Part shown: positions 13,804-23,954 of the stretch, one piece after another | Numbering within the stretch: the stretch's first letter is position 1 | Layout of the letters: every line of letters begins with the position of its first letter | Program-made: the position numbers and the translations under genes | NCBI GenBank assembly: GCA_905147135.1 | Contig: LR990050.1 | Span: 20,024,001-20,088,000, forward strand | Origin: Blastobasis lacticolella | Taxonomy: Eukaryota > Arthropoda > Insecta > Lepidoptera > Blastobasidae | Length of the DNA stretch: 64,000 nt | Reading direction: 5' to 3' | The notes under the pieces: generated by a model | What the model was told of the DNA's origin: nothing | Databases searched by the model: none | What the model saw: only the letters and a program-made list of their open reading frames with translations

Positions 13804-13976
13804 TTATTTTTCGGCTTTACCGGAGTGATAGGTTGAGGCGCACACAGTGTTTTCCTGTTTGGATTGATATTGGGTTTTGTGACCTCTGTTGTTATTCCAC
13901 AAAAGGAACAAGCCCAACCATGCCACTGCTTTGAAATAATGTCGGGTTTATCGGGTTTGCGTTTATTGTTTGGCAT
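13804..13976 (-). pseudogene. Frameshifted micropeptide copy C
   Basis: The ATG at 13976 keeps the shared start context cagaatgcca. The helix-encoding stretch (AVAWLGLFLLWNNN, compare copy B VALLSLFLLWNYG) lies in a different frame that stays open to a stop at 13804-13806. An indel between start and helix therefore disrupts the protein. Read from the ATG, the frame gives a non-hydrophobic 72-residue product of doubtful meaning. A corrected frame or a different start could restore expression only if the assembly is wrong here. Confidence 0.6.
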
Positions 13977-14012
13977 TCTGGTCTCTGTTTTCCATTAATT
14001 TGTTCTTCTCAA

Positions 14013-14156
14013 TTAGATTGGTTCGCAGATATTCCTTCCACACTTAGGTTGTTTTTGTGGTTTCTCCGTAGCTCTACCGTAATTCCACAAAAGGAACAGA
14101 CTCAACAATGCCACTCCTGCAACAATTACGGGCACTACGGTCTTTTCGTCTGGCAT
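14013..14156 (-). CDS. Small single-helix membrane protein, 47 residues (copy B)
   Basis: Unrecognised. The protein starts MPDEKTVVPVIVAGVALLSL, continues FLLWNYGRATEKPQKQ and ends KCGRNICEPI. Residues 7-25 make one strong hydrophobic helix ending in Trp-Asn-Tyr. The N-terminus carries Asp3, Glu4 and Lys5, and the tail is basic with two cysteines (39 and 44). It begins 19 nt downstream of the stop of copy A on the same strand and has no intron. This is the copy from which C, D and E are most recognisably derived. Conservation of hydrophobicity and start context across copies supports real coding despite the small size. Confidence 0.6.
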   Translation of the reverse strand: MPDEKTVVPVIVAGVALLSLFLLWNYGRATEKPQKQPKCGRNICEPI

Positions 14157-14174
14157 TCTGTTCCCTGGCTATTA

Positions 14175-14306
14175 TTATTGGGTTTTCGGAGGGCATAACC
14201 TCGGCCGGGTTGGACCTGAGTTCACGTATTTATAGACGAGGAATCCGGCAGCCAACAAAGCTAGTCCTCCAATAATGTAAGGTACTGCAGCGCTAGCATC
14301 TGGCAT
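14175..14306 (-). CDS. Small single-helix membrane protein, 43 residues (copy A)
   Basis: Unrecognised. Begins MPDASAAVPYIIGGLALLAA, then GFLVYKYVNSG, and ends RLCPPKTQ. Residues 8-25 form one helix rich in Gly/Ala/Leu, followed by Tyr-Lys-Tyr and a basic tail. The MPD start, the VP before the helix and the head-to-tail position relative to copy B mark it as a family member. First in the minus-strand array, so a promoter is expected in 14310-14470. Whether the copies have separate promoters or share one transcript is unknown; 18 nt between A's stop and B's ATG favours a shared transcript or very compact genes. Confidence 0.6.
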   Translation of the reverse strand: MPDASAAVPYIIGGLALLAAGFLVYKYVNSGPTRPRLCPPKTQ

Positions 14307-14309
14307 GAT

Positions 14310-15060
14310 CCTTCCTTGATTATTGCGTACCGATCTTCTGTTTGGTTGGCTTGACTATGTTGACAAAGCAGCAGTGTTTATCTGTAGGTACTACGGCAGG
14401 CGAAATACAACCATCGGTCTGGTGATGGCAGGTGTAGTCTTATAGGATGGTACTTTGTAATATTGGTCTAAGTATTAACGGAGTTTTTTTTTTCTAAGTA
14501 AAATTACGCGCTTTTCGGTCTTACATGTTTGGTGTGTGCCAATGCGAGTGACAGTGGGAGCACTGTCAGTGTCACAAATTGAGAACACCATAGAGAAGTA
14601 TAGAAGATTTTTTTTCTGATGAAGAGTTGCAGTGAGTAATCTCCTTAACTTATAATCTTCATGCTTGCATTCATCAACAAGCTTGGGGAACGCAGATACT
14701 GATTTTCTAGTCTTCGAATTCCCAGTCCATACCATCTGCCCCATTCGCGGGTCATCTGCTCCCTGCGCTATGAGATGTAGGTGCGGCGGCACAAACACTG
14801 ACCGGCCAGGTCGTTGCCTAGCCGTTAAGTGTTTGTAAAAGTGAGGGGGGGTTGTTAAGTATCTCGTTGTTATCCCGAGATGTATGGATCGAGGCAATCA
14901 CACGTAGATGTTTCTGAAAAGCGTTGTTGGCGCGGTTGAACATGTGGCACTCCAGACGCTGCAGGAGGCCCTCAAACGTTGGGATGCGCAAGTCACCCAT
15001 TGACTTCGTTTTCGGTGGTGAGTGGCGGAGTAGAGTGTGTACCACGGGCGAGGTCGGTTT
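14310..15060. other. Upstream of micropeptide array; unassigned ORFs
   Basis: Two overlapping minus-strand frames (14475-14897 and 14818-15087) are open but show no domain I recognise. They abut LINE debris at 15062-15380, so they may be its decayed flank. 14310-14470 is the likely promoter side of the micropeptide cluster. Confidence 0.35.
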
Positions 15061-15061
15061 T

Positions 15062-15380
15062 TTTTTTATGTATTGCAAGACAGGCATTTGACCGCCATCT
15101 CACCTGTTGGTAAGTGACGATGCGGCCGAAGATGAAGCATGCTTGTCTTGTAACAGCCTATTCACTCTAGCCTTGAAGGCATCCAGATTATATTGATCAG
15201 GGAACACACCCCCAGGCAACGTGTTCCATTCCTTAGCCGTACGCATGTTGGTGTTCCACGGAAAACGGATCTTCCGTTTTGCACGTGTTGCAGGCGGGAC
15301 TGCAGGGACGGACTTGCCCCAGTGTTTGCTCGTCTGCCCCGTTACCGCGGCAAATGGGAGCAACCCGGATATCCAAGTTA
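15062..15380 (-). pseudogene. Jockey-like LINE ORF2 C-terminus and 3' UTR
   Basis: The minus frame gives RFPWNTNMRTAKEWNTLPGG, then VFPDQYNLDAFKARVNRLL and SSSAASSLTNR. This is the WN-x-LP / FK-x-RVN signature that ends lepidopteran Jockey-type proteins. The 3' UTR (accgccatctcacctgttgg) ends in a poly-T tract on the plus strand near 15058. The rest of the element is absent. Confidence 0.9.
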
Positions 15381-15384
15381 GGTA

Positions 15385-16340
15385 CGCCTATGCCTCTAAT
15401 CATTTAACTATCTACCACCGAGGACTGGAAAGGTTTGGCGCTATTTTTTATTCATATTAGATAGGTGGTGTGGTTATTAAATATTGGGTATGTCTTAAAG
15501 TCCCACTTAAATGTTAATTATTAATTATCTATCAACGCACAAACAGCGTCTAGCTAGAGATTAGATTGAGAGTGGAATTCAAGTGATGCGCAAAGCCCGT
15601 GTGTGCGTGTATTCCCAAAAGTGTTCAGCGATGTAGTGCGCACGCCGCGGTGCCCGGTAGCCGGCAGGTGCATTCCATACGCAGGCGCAGCCCACGCAAA
15701 AAGAAGCGAAATGACAGTGCAAGAAGGTCCAAATTCCAATAGCTTTGCCGGTCCCATCCACGAATATACGATAGGGACCGACAGGTCACTTTTTGCCCGG
15801 CACTCGATTTTTATTGAGCCTCCGTTTTGGCATTTCTGGCTGGGGGATGCCGAAACCAAAACCTTAAGTGTGATTGATGTGGTTTTTTCTGTAGGTACTT
15901 AATCGGAGTATTCCTTGTAAGCGGAGATAATATTAATATGTAGTTTTAAAGAGAAGAATGTAAAAAAAACCTGAGGATATTCAGACACAGATTACATTAG
16001 GTGTTTGTATACTTACCTACAGAATAAAATATCTATTGTAGAGTGTGGTGACACCTCAAAAAATTTTCTACCGCCATGTAAGTGCAGATTCTTCCATAAT
16101 CTAGAATACCCACAGGTAGGCTTCCTCGGCTAAGTATTGCACCCTTTTAATTCCCCCTTTTCAGAAACCTCCCGCCCACCTGACACCGGCCTCGGCATCT
16201 CGTCACGAACAATCTCTAGTACCAACAAATATGTAGACCCTGCGCGGCATGTACGAAATAGCAGAGATATCTCCCTTCGCCGGCAGAACTGCGTAAACAC
16301 CAGAGTTGAGCAGCCGATAAGCGACCTTACGCGTGTTTTG
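15385..16340. other. No gene recognised
   Basis: Contains an unassigned 99-codon plus ORF at 15603-15902 overlapping minus frames, in moderately GC-rich DNA with gcaggcgcag at 15681. No domain or splice pattern convinces me of coding. Confidence 0.35.
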
Positions 16341-16349
16341 TAAGGTTGA

Positions 16350-16455
16350 GGGTTGATCGGTTTGTGGTGAAGTTTGGGGGTGCGCGGGCGGGGGGAGCGG
16401 TCCGACTGGTTGCGAGCGACGACCGCGGGCCGCGCGCGCGCCTGTACAGTCTCAA
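16350..16455. other. GC-rich focus
   Basis: A patch of gggggtgcgcgggcggggg and ccgcgggccgcgcgcgcgcc in otherwise AT-rich DNA. Could be an unmethylated promoter or enhancer core. No exon is visible. Confidence 0.35.
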
Positions 16456-16649
16456 ACTTAAATTTCTAATTAAAATCTATAAAGCCATGTGCTTTTTTGA
16501 GCTAATCATGTGGAACGCATTTTGTTGCTTAGATATTTGTGTGTAAGCGCGCTTGTTAATTAAATCCATGTAAAAAAAAAATTTCGATAACCAGGAAACC
16601 AAACAGACCTAAGGACTTAAACAATTTCAATCTTTACCTAATGCACGTC

Positions 16650-16865
16650 TGATGGTACTAGAATCTCCACAAATATCTCTACAAAGACCGATCCAGTGCC
16701 GTCGGCATCCAGCTGTAGGTACCTGCGACCTTTACAAGGGTTGTAAGTCCTTACGGGTGGTCCGCCCATGTTGCGTCTTGTGATCGCCACTCGACAAAGT
16801 TACTGTCTCAGCTGCCATCTGTTCTGCAAGCCTTGCCTACTGCCACTTTTCGAGCTCGGCAGGAC
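16650..16865 (-). repeat. RTE-type LINE 3' fragment
   Basis: Matches the order of the RTE remnant at 22780-22960: gaatctccacaaatatctct, ggcatccagctgtaggtacc, ggtccgcccatgttgcgtct, tcgccactcga and catctgttctgcaag. Strongly diverged. Confidence 0.75.
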
Positions 16866-17014
16866 ACGGTTCCTAGCGTTGTTCCGTTGAAATCGGTCAA
16901 ATAGTTTGGATTGTTTTTAGTATGTACTAATTAAATTTCCTTGAGGACTATGTCAGCATTTTCCGACATGTATATAGATTTGGTCATAGCATCTCCAACT
17001 TGGATTAGTGCGAG

Positions 17015-17240
17015 ACAAGAGCTCCGTACCCCGAAAAGCGTAGGGCTCGCGCGCCCGTCTGTACAAGGGCCGACCGCAGGCACGAGTCTCCAAAGAATGC
17101 CGCGGGTTCGGCGCGGCGCCTGCGCCGGCAGTCCGCGCCGCAACCGCGCCCGCGCCGCACCGCGCGCCCAAAAGTAATACTCGTACTGTGCTGTGCTGTG
17201 CTGTGACAGTGTCAACTCCGAGCCCACCACTGGAATGGAT
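17015..17240. promoter_or_regulatory. GC-rich island with GCGCCTGCGC motif
   Basis: About 150 bp of very GC-rich DNA with gcgcctgcgc at 17116-17125 and a short TGTGC tandem repeat at 17186-17202. Open frames in both directions are what GC-rich DNA produces. It could be a promoter or untranslated first exon of the plus-strand gene whose exons start at 36.7 kb, but no phase-compatible splice is evident. Confidence 0.35.
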
Positions 17241-17244
17241 GGCG

Positions 17245-19060
17245 AGGTTGGTCTGAACGGTGGGAAAGAAAACTAGCGAAAGTAGAGGGTGGTGCCGTGT
17301 GGTGTGGCGCTTTTTGCAGCGATTGTTAGGCCCGGTGGGAATTGTTTGTTGTTTAGCTTTCGATTGAGCTGTTTATCTCGCGTGCTCTCGTGGTATTGTT
17401 TTAATTTACGTAGGTATAGTTTTCAAATACAAATAAGTTGCTACGATTTATTTTCCGAAAATGCCGAATGAAGATTTTCATAAGGCTGATTTTTTTATGA
17501 AAATGTATACAATAATATTTTTAAATATACATATTATCGAAAAACGTTAATAACTGATAATAGCAGTCAACCTTGGAATTTCGAGACAATGCCTGAGTTT
17601 TCGGGAAATGCGAATTTACATTTCTATGGGGTACCTAAGCACCAGTGGGAACTTTATTAGGAACTAATGGGAATTTTTCCCTGATCGTGCCCAGTGGGTA
17701 CGATCGGAAATATTTGATTAATAACAAATAGAGGTATTTTTATCTGTCATCCAAAGATCTGATGATAATACATTAATACGTAGCCTAACGAACCTATTTT
17801 TGTAACTATGTAATACGTAATGTGTTCTCCTTTGGAAGTCCCTTATACTTCTCCATAAACCTTACAAAAACATAAAAGTAGGTACTGCATATGATAAGTT
17901 GATGGGTACTTGTCACCTGCATCGGCATAACGATAGTTTTTACGTATAAAAGCACAATAGAAAAAGCTTTGATAACTTGAGAAATGGCTCTGCTCTTATA
18001 CCCACCTATGTTAGTATTGCCGAAAAGTTGTCGAAAATACTACAACCTTTAAATATAAGTTTAAAGTAGGCATGTATAAGACTTAATAATAAGATTAAAT
18101 CCTACTCACACTTATATTTTCGACAACATCTACCTATCGCCATTCGCGTACCAATACCTGACCGTCTGTATTGTATTTTCTAGGTGTATACCTAGCAAAG
18201 CTTCAATCTAATTCTATAGCTTTTGCCTGCGTCTTCGTCCGCATCAAGCTCCAGGAGCAGGAGCAGGAACTATCTTACAATGAATTTATGGATAAATTAC
18301 AAGCTTATAAACTACAGCAATGCAACTTTTTATCATCTGTTCAGTAGTACCGTATGTCATAAAAAAATGTTATGCTTGAAAGAGTTACGTCTATAGATAT
18401 CCATCCTTACAAACTTTGTAAGGTTGTAAGACGTAGGATAGGTTAGGCTCTCCGTCAACGAATAGATAGATAGATAATTATATTATTATTTTTCATACAA
18501 AACATAATACTTACAGTAGATACAGTTTAAATCAGTGAGACAGTAAAAGCAGCCTAATCGCTACAAGTGATCTCTTCCAGGCAACCTTCCCAGAAACGTA
18601 GAAAAGCAATTGAACAACAGGTAGAGTTGAACAGTTACACTTAACAAATATTTGAACAATCAGCCTTATGAAGCATAGAGTGATTCTTTAGTCACACCTT
18701 GTCCATGTGCGAAGCCGGGCCGGTTCGCTAGTTCAATTTCGTGATGATATCCAGCCTCTAATGACTTGCCCGAATCGGTTGATGTCACCGCTGTAATACC
18801 GGTTCCAGCGAGCTTCGAGGAATGCGCTCTTGTATAAGATGTAATAAATAATAAGCGATCTTTTTTACAGTTCTTACTTGCTACTAAATTACATTACTCA
18901 GACAGTTGGCAGGTTCGTTTGAGTATGGCGTTGAAGGGGTTAGGATGAGGTATGAGTGGCAAGTTGGAATGGTTGCTGGAAGGGGTGTAGATAGGCTGGG
19001 ATGCGATAATCGGTCAGACCTACGCATCTACTTAATATTAATAATATAACCAGCTTTTAC
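17245..19060. other. No gene recognised
   Basis: AT-rich intergenic sequence. Includes a short tagatagatagata microsatellite near 18465 and ends in Helitron-like text. No coding signal. Confidence 0.4.
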
Positions 19061-19062
19061 TA

Positions 19063-19268
19063 CTAAAGTAAAGTAGAGTAAAGTTCGACTATAGTGTTCC
19101 AAACCAATTCCCGCGGAAACCATATTGAATTTCGAGATAAATTATATTATGCTATTCTGGACTATAACCTATAGGTTTTACTGCCAAATTTCATCAAAAG
19201 CCGTTGAGTTGTTTTTGCGTGAATGATTCATTAACATCCGTCAATTCTTACCAACAATAGTAGGATTA
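19063..19268 (-). mobile_element. Helitron-like non-autonomous element
   Basis: Contains the reversed family text ttcccgcggaaaccatattg, ctattctggactataaccta, aaatttcatcaaaagccgtt and atagtaggatta. The intact family end (gcaaaagctagt) is visible at 40905 and 47253-47266. CTAG followed by T fits a Helitron 3' end. Confidence 0.65.
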
Positions 19269-19735
19269 GCCCTGGCTCCGCGAGGTATCAGATTTCATAA
19301 GGGATAATCTAAAGATTCATTTTCAGAGAGAGCCGTTGTCTAGTCTATTTTTAAATAGGTATTTGGGATATTGGATGGGAAAAACGTGGTAGGTCCTAAA
19401 TCTGCTGATGTCAGAAAAGAGTTCCCGAAGGAGAACCAAGATGAAATTGAATTGAATAAGTAGATTCCTAGTCCTATTGTCCCTCGACAGCTTTTTCGCG
19501 ACTAATGTCTGCTTAGAAACGTGTATACCGCGTCTGGGTAACACAGTTCTTGTGCAAACTATAAACAAATAACACAGCGTATTGCGGCATTGGTGGTGTC
19601 CCAATAACCGGTAATTACCGGTCCGTTGTCAGCCTGCGCCCGCGCCGCCTAGCTCGTTAGCCGCGGAATACGCGGACGACGGATTGGGGTGTACCGAAAC
19701 TATGTTGATTTGGCTTTGTCACTTTAGATTTGCTC

Positions 19736-19890
19736 ATTCAGGCGACTGAATTTTTAACCATGTTTAGGTTTCCCTAGTAGCAGGGTCACGGAGGTCATAT
19801 GACTGTCGCTCCACTGTGATTACCTGACCTGCCATTTGGCGCATAGACAATTCTGATCTGGGCACAACCGGGACATTGACGGTCATCATC
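19736..19890 (+). repeat. SINE family A, 3' fragment
   Basis: Family blocks cattcaggcgactgaat, tagcagggtcacggaggtca, ctccactgtgattacctgac and gcacaaccgggacattgac are present. The head is missing. Confidence 0.8.
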
Positions 19891-19904
19891 ACAGGGGCTG
19901 TATG

Positions 19905-20050
19905 TACGTGACCGCCTAATTTTCGTTTGAACACGATTATTGTGGGAACCACAATGAATTTCGGGATAAATTAAAGCCTATATGCTATTCTGGGCCATAC
20001 TGCTGCCAAATTTCATCAAAATCCATTCAGTAGTTCAGTTCACGCCCTCA
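19905..20050 (-). mobile_element. Helitron-like fragment
   Basis: Reads gtgggaaccacaatgaattt, ctattctgggccatactg and aaatttcatcaaaatccatt, part of the same family as 19063-19268 and truncated. Confidence 0.55.
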
Positions 20051-20054
20051 GGTG

Positions 20055-20885
20055 GGGTAGGCAGAAATTATGGTCCGCTACTTTGTCCTGTCCTGGCACA
20101 ACTTCCTAGCCCTAGCTTCTTACATACCTATTGAAAAATTGGACAAATAGATACTATCGTAGGTACACAACCCAAATACCTACACTAAACAAAAACAACA
20201 GGTTAGAGTAAATGCCAAGCGACGCGGCTCCGAGCCGTCTGATCGTTGCGGGTGATTCCGCTGGCATCCGAGCTGCACGAGCCCCGTAGTACCAATAGTA
20301 CCTAGTTTCGTAGTAGCTACTATGAGTAGTACTAAACCTAAGTTGTTCGTAATAGTGAGTTAAAATTCTTTAAGCTCTTGTTAAGCAACGGTCGTACACG
20401 TCGTCGTCGTGGAACCTCTCGTATCAAATCCAATATTAAATAAATTTCTTGTAGATGCCTACTTATGGATACAATTTTATTTTCTAAATATCTGCCCCAT
20501 TTTTCGCTGTTCCAGAATTTACAAACGTTTGGTTCAACAAATATTAGTCATTTTGATTTTATACTCATATCTGACACCATCATAGCTTGCTCTACCTACC
20601 TCACATTACTTAAAGTCTACCTTATATACCTAGTCATAGCCAGCGTCCGACCTAGGCTTCCCACTTTGAACTTGAACCCACCAATTAAAATAAACACTGT
20701 TGCAAAAATAAAAAATGAGTATAAACTTAGATCTCCTCCTGGGAACTTTCTGGGCAGAATCTTATTATGCATGAGATGCATTAGAGCATGGATGGAGGAG
20801 ATCTAGAGTCCCTAAGGTACCTAACCGATTAAAAAGGCCGTTTGCGCGACAGCGGGAAAGTTTGCGTCGGAATTTCGTTTCAATA
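20055..20885. other. No gene recognised; repeat edge at the right
   Basis: A 113-codon plus ORF at 20465-20806 lacks any domain. 20835-20900 is a reverse-complement match to 5690-5757 (aggccgttt, agcgggaaagtttgcgtcgg), so that edge is repeat DNA. Confidence 0.4.
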
Positions 20886-21400
20886 CAACCGGTGTAATGG
20901 AGTGTATTATATTCTCATGACTTTGTATTTCTAGTTTCTTCTAGCCCTATTTTTGAATCGTTCGCCTCGATTCGAACGGTTTTTAATTTTGATTTTCGTA
21001 ATGAAGAATACGATATTTTAATGCATGAACACCGTTCGAATTCGTAAAAAAATAGAGCCACTACACGCGCTGATTCCACCAGCTAACACATTTTCTATTC
21101 GATGCGTTTTGAAGAGACGCGATTACATGACTCTGTAATATTAATAGGTACTCTAAAACTCTGTAATAGTATAGGTACATACAGTAGTTATTGCGTGTGT
21201 ACAACCGGTGTAAAGGGGTGTATTATACTCTTATGACTTGGTAACTCTCCTACCCGCGCTGATTCCACCAGCTAACACATTTTCTATTTGACGCGTCTGG
21301 GAGAGAAGCGAGATTACAAGACTCTGTAATATCAATAGGTACTCTAATACTCTGTAATAGTATAGGCACATACAATGGTAACTGTGTGTACCTATACCTG
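20886..21400 (+). repeat. Tandem duplication, first unit split by a MITE
   Basis: Units starting acaaccggtgtaa at 20886 and 21201 share gctgattccaccagctaaca, cattttctatt, gactctgtaatat and aataggtactct in the same order. Unit 1 is about 116 bp longer because of an insertion at about 20944-21059, bounded by gccctatttttgaatcg and its imperfect inverse ttcgtaaaaaaatagagcc. Confidence 0.8.
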
Positions 21401-21677
21401 TTACAAATATTAAAGGTTGCGACAGCTCTGCGTGAGCAAGAACAGTTATCTCGCTGTAATCGGTGATTGTAAATTAAGTGTTCTCAATTCGCAGTTAAAA
21501 ACTACCTGTAGGCTAGCAATCATAATATTGCATTGTTTAATTTTTTGCTGCGTATCTATGTCTAAATGGGAGATAAAGCAATTAGTTGTCATAATTATTG
21601 TCGTCTGTTTATTTGCTTTGTTTTTATGCTACGCAGTGTTTGACAGACGAGCAGACAGCCCACCTGGGGCCTTACCA

Positions 21678-21801
21678 TGAACTCTTATAGCAGGACCTAA
21701 ACAGAACGGCTCTGCTTAGAACGAGACAGCGCTATACGTATCACATAAGCTTATCTCGTTCAAACCGAAAGCAATTCAGTTAAGGTCCTGCTATAAGAGT
21801 T
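21678..21801. mobile_element. Palindromic fold-back MITE, copy 2
   Basis: Arms gaactcttatagcaggacct and aggtcctgctataagagtt. The central loop (gctatacgtatcacataagc) is the reverse complement of the loop of copy 1 at 6687-6817. More arm mismatches than copy 1, so older. Confidence 0.8.
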
Positions 21802-21837
21802 AGTAAGTTAAGTTACCTCAGATGGTAAGTGGTAGTC

Positions 21838-22085
21838 GCCTATAACATCTACGATTCATGCATTTATTTAGGTTGTGCAGGCAACAAAAATGTTGCTTAG
21901 CGGCAAATAAGCCTTGTTGCTAGCGGCAGAAATAGATCGACTAATGAGGTCATACTCATCCAGCTCATAGCCCAGGCAGACTCCCCAGGCTCACCGCAGA
22001 ACCGCAGGCGCATTGTTACTGTAAGGACTAAGATGACACGCCTCATGCCTGTGCATGCGCTGGCTACCATATCCTTCCTTTCTTC
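21838..22085 (+). repeat. Dispersed repeat family D, copy 1
   Basis: Blocks ataacatctacgattcatgc, ggttgtgcaggcaac, gtaaggactaagatga, catgcctgt and gcgctggctacc recur at 39035-39165 and reversed at about 37000-37130. No ORF and no terminal structure seen. Confidence 0.65.
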
Positions 22086-22089
22086 AACT

Positions 22090-22680
22090 ATTATTGCTAC
22101 TTATCTATTGATAAGGCTTTAAAACTTGTCGGGCGCAGGCCGGATCTGACTATCATTGACGACTCTGCCTGGCATTTTAGGACGCGGTACGGCTCTGCCT
22201 GGCGTTGTAGAGCACGGTCGGGTTGTGCCATCCGCCGCCGTTGACGTCACGGGGAGGGTGTGCTCCAGCTCTGGAGCGACCGACATGTCACTGTTTCCTT
22301 CCGTAATACTTCACCATTTGACGATTGAAAGAGATATTTTATGTGTTACTTAATAAAGAAAAACATATTTTGATTTGAGAAAAGTACAAAGAAATGTAAA
22401 ATAAGCTCCTGAAAGGGATTGCGTTGAAGTCTTTTGTATGAGAACGTTATACGTTTAAGTAGACTTGTCTACAAAAAAATATTCATCTCGAGTAGGTACA
22501 TGCAAATCACATTAAACTTGAAGTAATAAACAAACAATGTCAAACCTATATCTAAATAGGTCGTCGTCCAAATAATCGCCCCACTCTTTGCCCAGACTTA
22601 CTAGGAAGATCTTTAACATATTTATGTCAATCTGACGGAAAACTCTCACCGCTACCTATGGATTTCAGCAAGACCAGGGG
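22090..22680. other. No gene recognised
   Basis: A GC-richer stretch at 22130-22290 with an ORF at 22156-22353 lacking any domain, then AT-rich sequence. Confidence 0.35.
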
Positions 22681-22728
22681 TATCAATGCATTGCCCACCT
22701 CTAAACCCTGAGACACGTTGCTCCGATA
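22680..22728 (+). repeat. GKQASGP repeat family, small fragment
   Basis: The text caatgcattgcccacctcta followed by acacgttgctc matches the middle of the family at 38550-38590, cut off by the RTE fragment that follows. Confidence 0.6.
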
Positions 22729-22730
22729 GT

Positions 22731-23838
22731 CATCATCATCATATCAGCCAGAAGACGCTTACTGCTGGGCATAGGCCTCCCCCAGAGATCTCCACAAAGG
22801 CCGGTCTTGTGTTTTCCGCATCCAGATGGTACCTGAGATCCTTACCAGGTCTTCGGTCCACCTTGTAAGAGGCCTACCCACGCTGCGTCTTTCGGTACGT
22901 GGTCGCCACTCGAGAACTTTACTGCCCCATCGGACATCTGTTCTTCGAGCTGTCCCATTGCCAATTCAGTCTGGCAATCCTTAGAGCTATGTCGGTGACC
23001 TTGGTTCGCTTGCGGATCTCCTCATTTCTGATTCGATCGCGCAAAGAAACTCCGAGCATAACTCTTTCCATTGCCCTTTGGGTAACAGTGAGCTTTCTTA
23101 TAAGGCCCACAGTGAGCGGCCGCGTTTCAGTTCCGTAAGTCATCACTGGCAACACACATTGGTCAAAGACCTTCGTCTTGAGACACTGCGGTAATTGGGA
23201 AGAAAATATATGGCGTAGCTTTCCGAGTGCTGCCCAACCGAGTTGGGTTCAACGATTGACCTCTTTCTAGAAATTGAACCTACTTAGCTGGTTTATTTGT
23301 CCTAGGCATGTATAGTCGTCAACAACTTCAAGTGGAGTGCCTCCAACTGTCACTGGAGTAGGCACAACATGGACATTCGACATTCGGCTTGTCCATGTTC
23401 ATTCTAAAACCTACTTGTTGAGAGGCACTACAGAGTTCATCAAGCATTTTGCCCAAGTCTCAATACTCAATACTCAAATGTTTATTGCTTCATAAAAGTA
23501 ATTTTTACAATTATGACCCAGGGTCTTCCAGGGTTTCAGCCATGACTACGATATCGTCAGCAAATCTGTCCGTCCCAGTCCAGAAGCCTAAAGATATCCT
23601 CCAGTGCAGCGGTGAACAATTTCGGTCATATGACATCACCTTGTCTAACACCTCGCTGCAGCTGAATAGGCTCTATGGTCTTGTCCTGGAGACGAACTGA
23701 CATAGCGACGTTTTCGTACAAACACTTCAGTGCTTTGATATATCGATAGTCATTTTGGTACCGCTGTAGAGACTGGAGCACCGCCCAAGTTTCGATCGAA
23801 TCGAAGGCTTTCTCATAGTCCACAAACGCCAAGCTCTG
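22731..23838 (-). pseudogene. RTE-type LINE fragment: reverse transcriptase to 3' end
   Basis: On the minus strand, 23832-23626 encodes AFVDYEKAFDSIETWAVLQ and QLQRGVRQGDVI, the RT core motifs (AF-x-DYEKAFDS and RG-x-RQGD) of RTE-clade elements. 23155-22919 encodes MTYGTETRPLT, QRAMERVMLGVSLRDRIRN and TDIALRIARLNWQW, the RTE C-terminus. The 3' end is a gatgatgatga tail near 22731. Internal loss removes the YADD region, and a foreign segment (about 23458-23515) interrupts it. Dead copy. Confidence 0.92.
23458..23515. repeat. Short insertion inside the RTE fragment
   Basis: caatactcaatactcaaatg followed by tttattgcttcataaaa interrupts the RTE between gcccaagtct and cccagggtct, which look like an imperfect target duplication. 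The same 37 bases occur reversed at 37902-37938, next to a LINE-like tail. Confidence 0.65.
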
Positions 23839-23839
23839 A

Positions 23840-23950
23840 TAGTATAGCTTATGTGCTATTCTGGATTATAACCTATACCTATTGCTGCCTATCATCAAAA
23901 TCCGTTCAAAAGATTTTGCGTGAAGGAGTAACAAACATCCTTATTACGTT
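23840..23950 (-). mobile_element. Helitron-like fragment
   Basis: gtgctattctggattataac and tcatcaaaatccgttc belong to the CTAGT-ending family. Abuts the RTE fragment. Confidence 0.55.
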
Positions 23951-23954
23951 CGCA

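Noticed and set aside
14475..15087. Two overlapping minus-strand ORFs of 140 and 89 codons
   Set aside because: No recognisable motif, overlapping frames, and adjacent to LINE debris; probably decayed repeat sequence.
16953..17177. Ala/Arg/Gly-rich ORFs on both strands
   Set aside because: Simultaneously open frames on both strands are expected from a GC-rich island; no splice support.
20465..20806. 113-codon plus-strand ORF
   Set aside because: AT-rich, no domain, no splice or start context support; chance frame.
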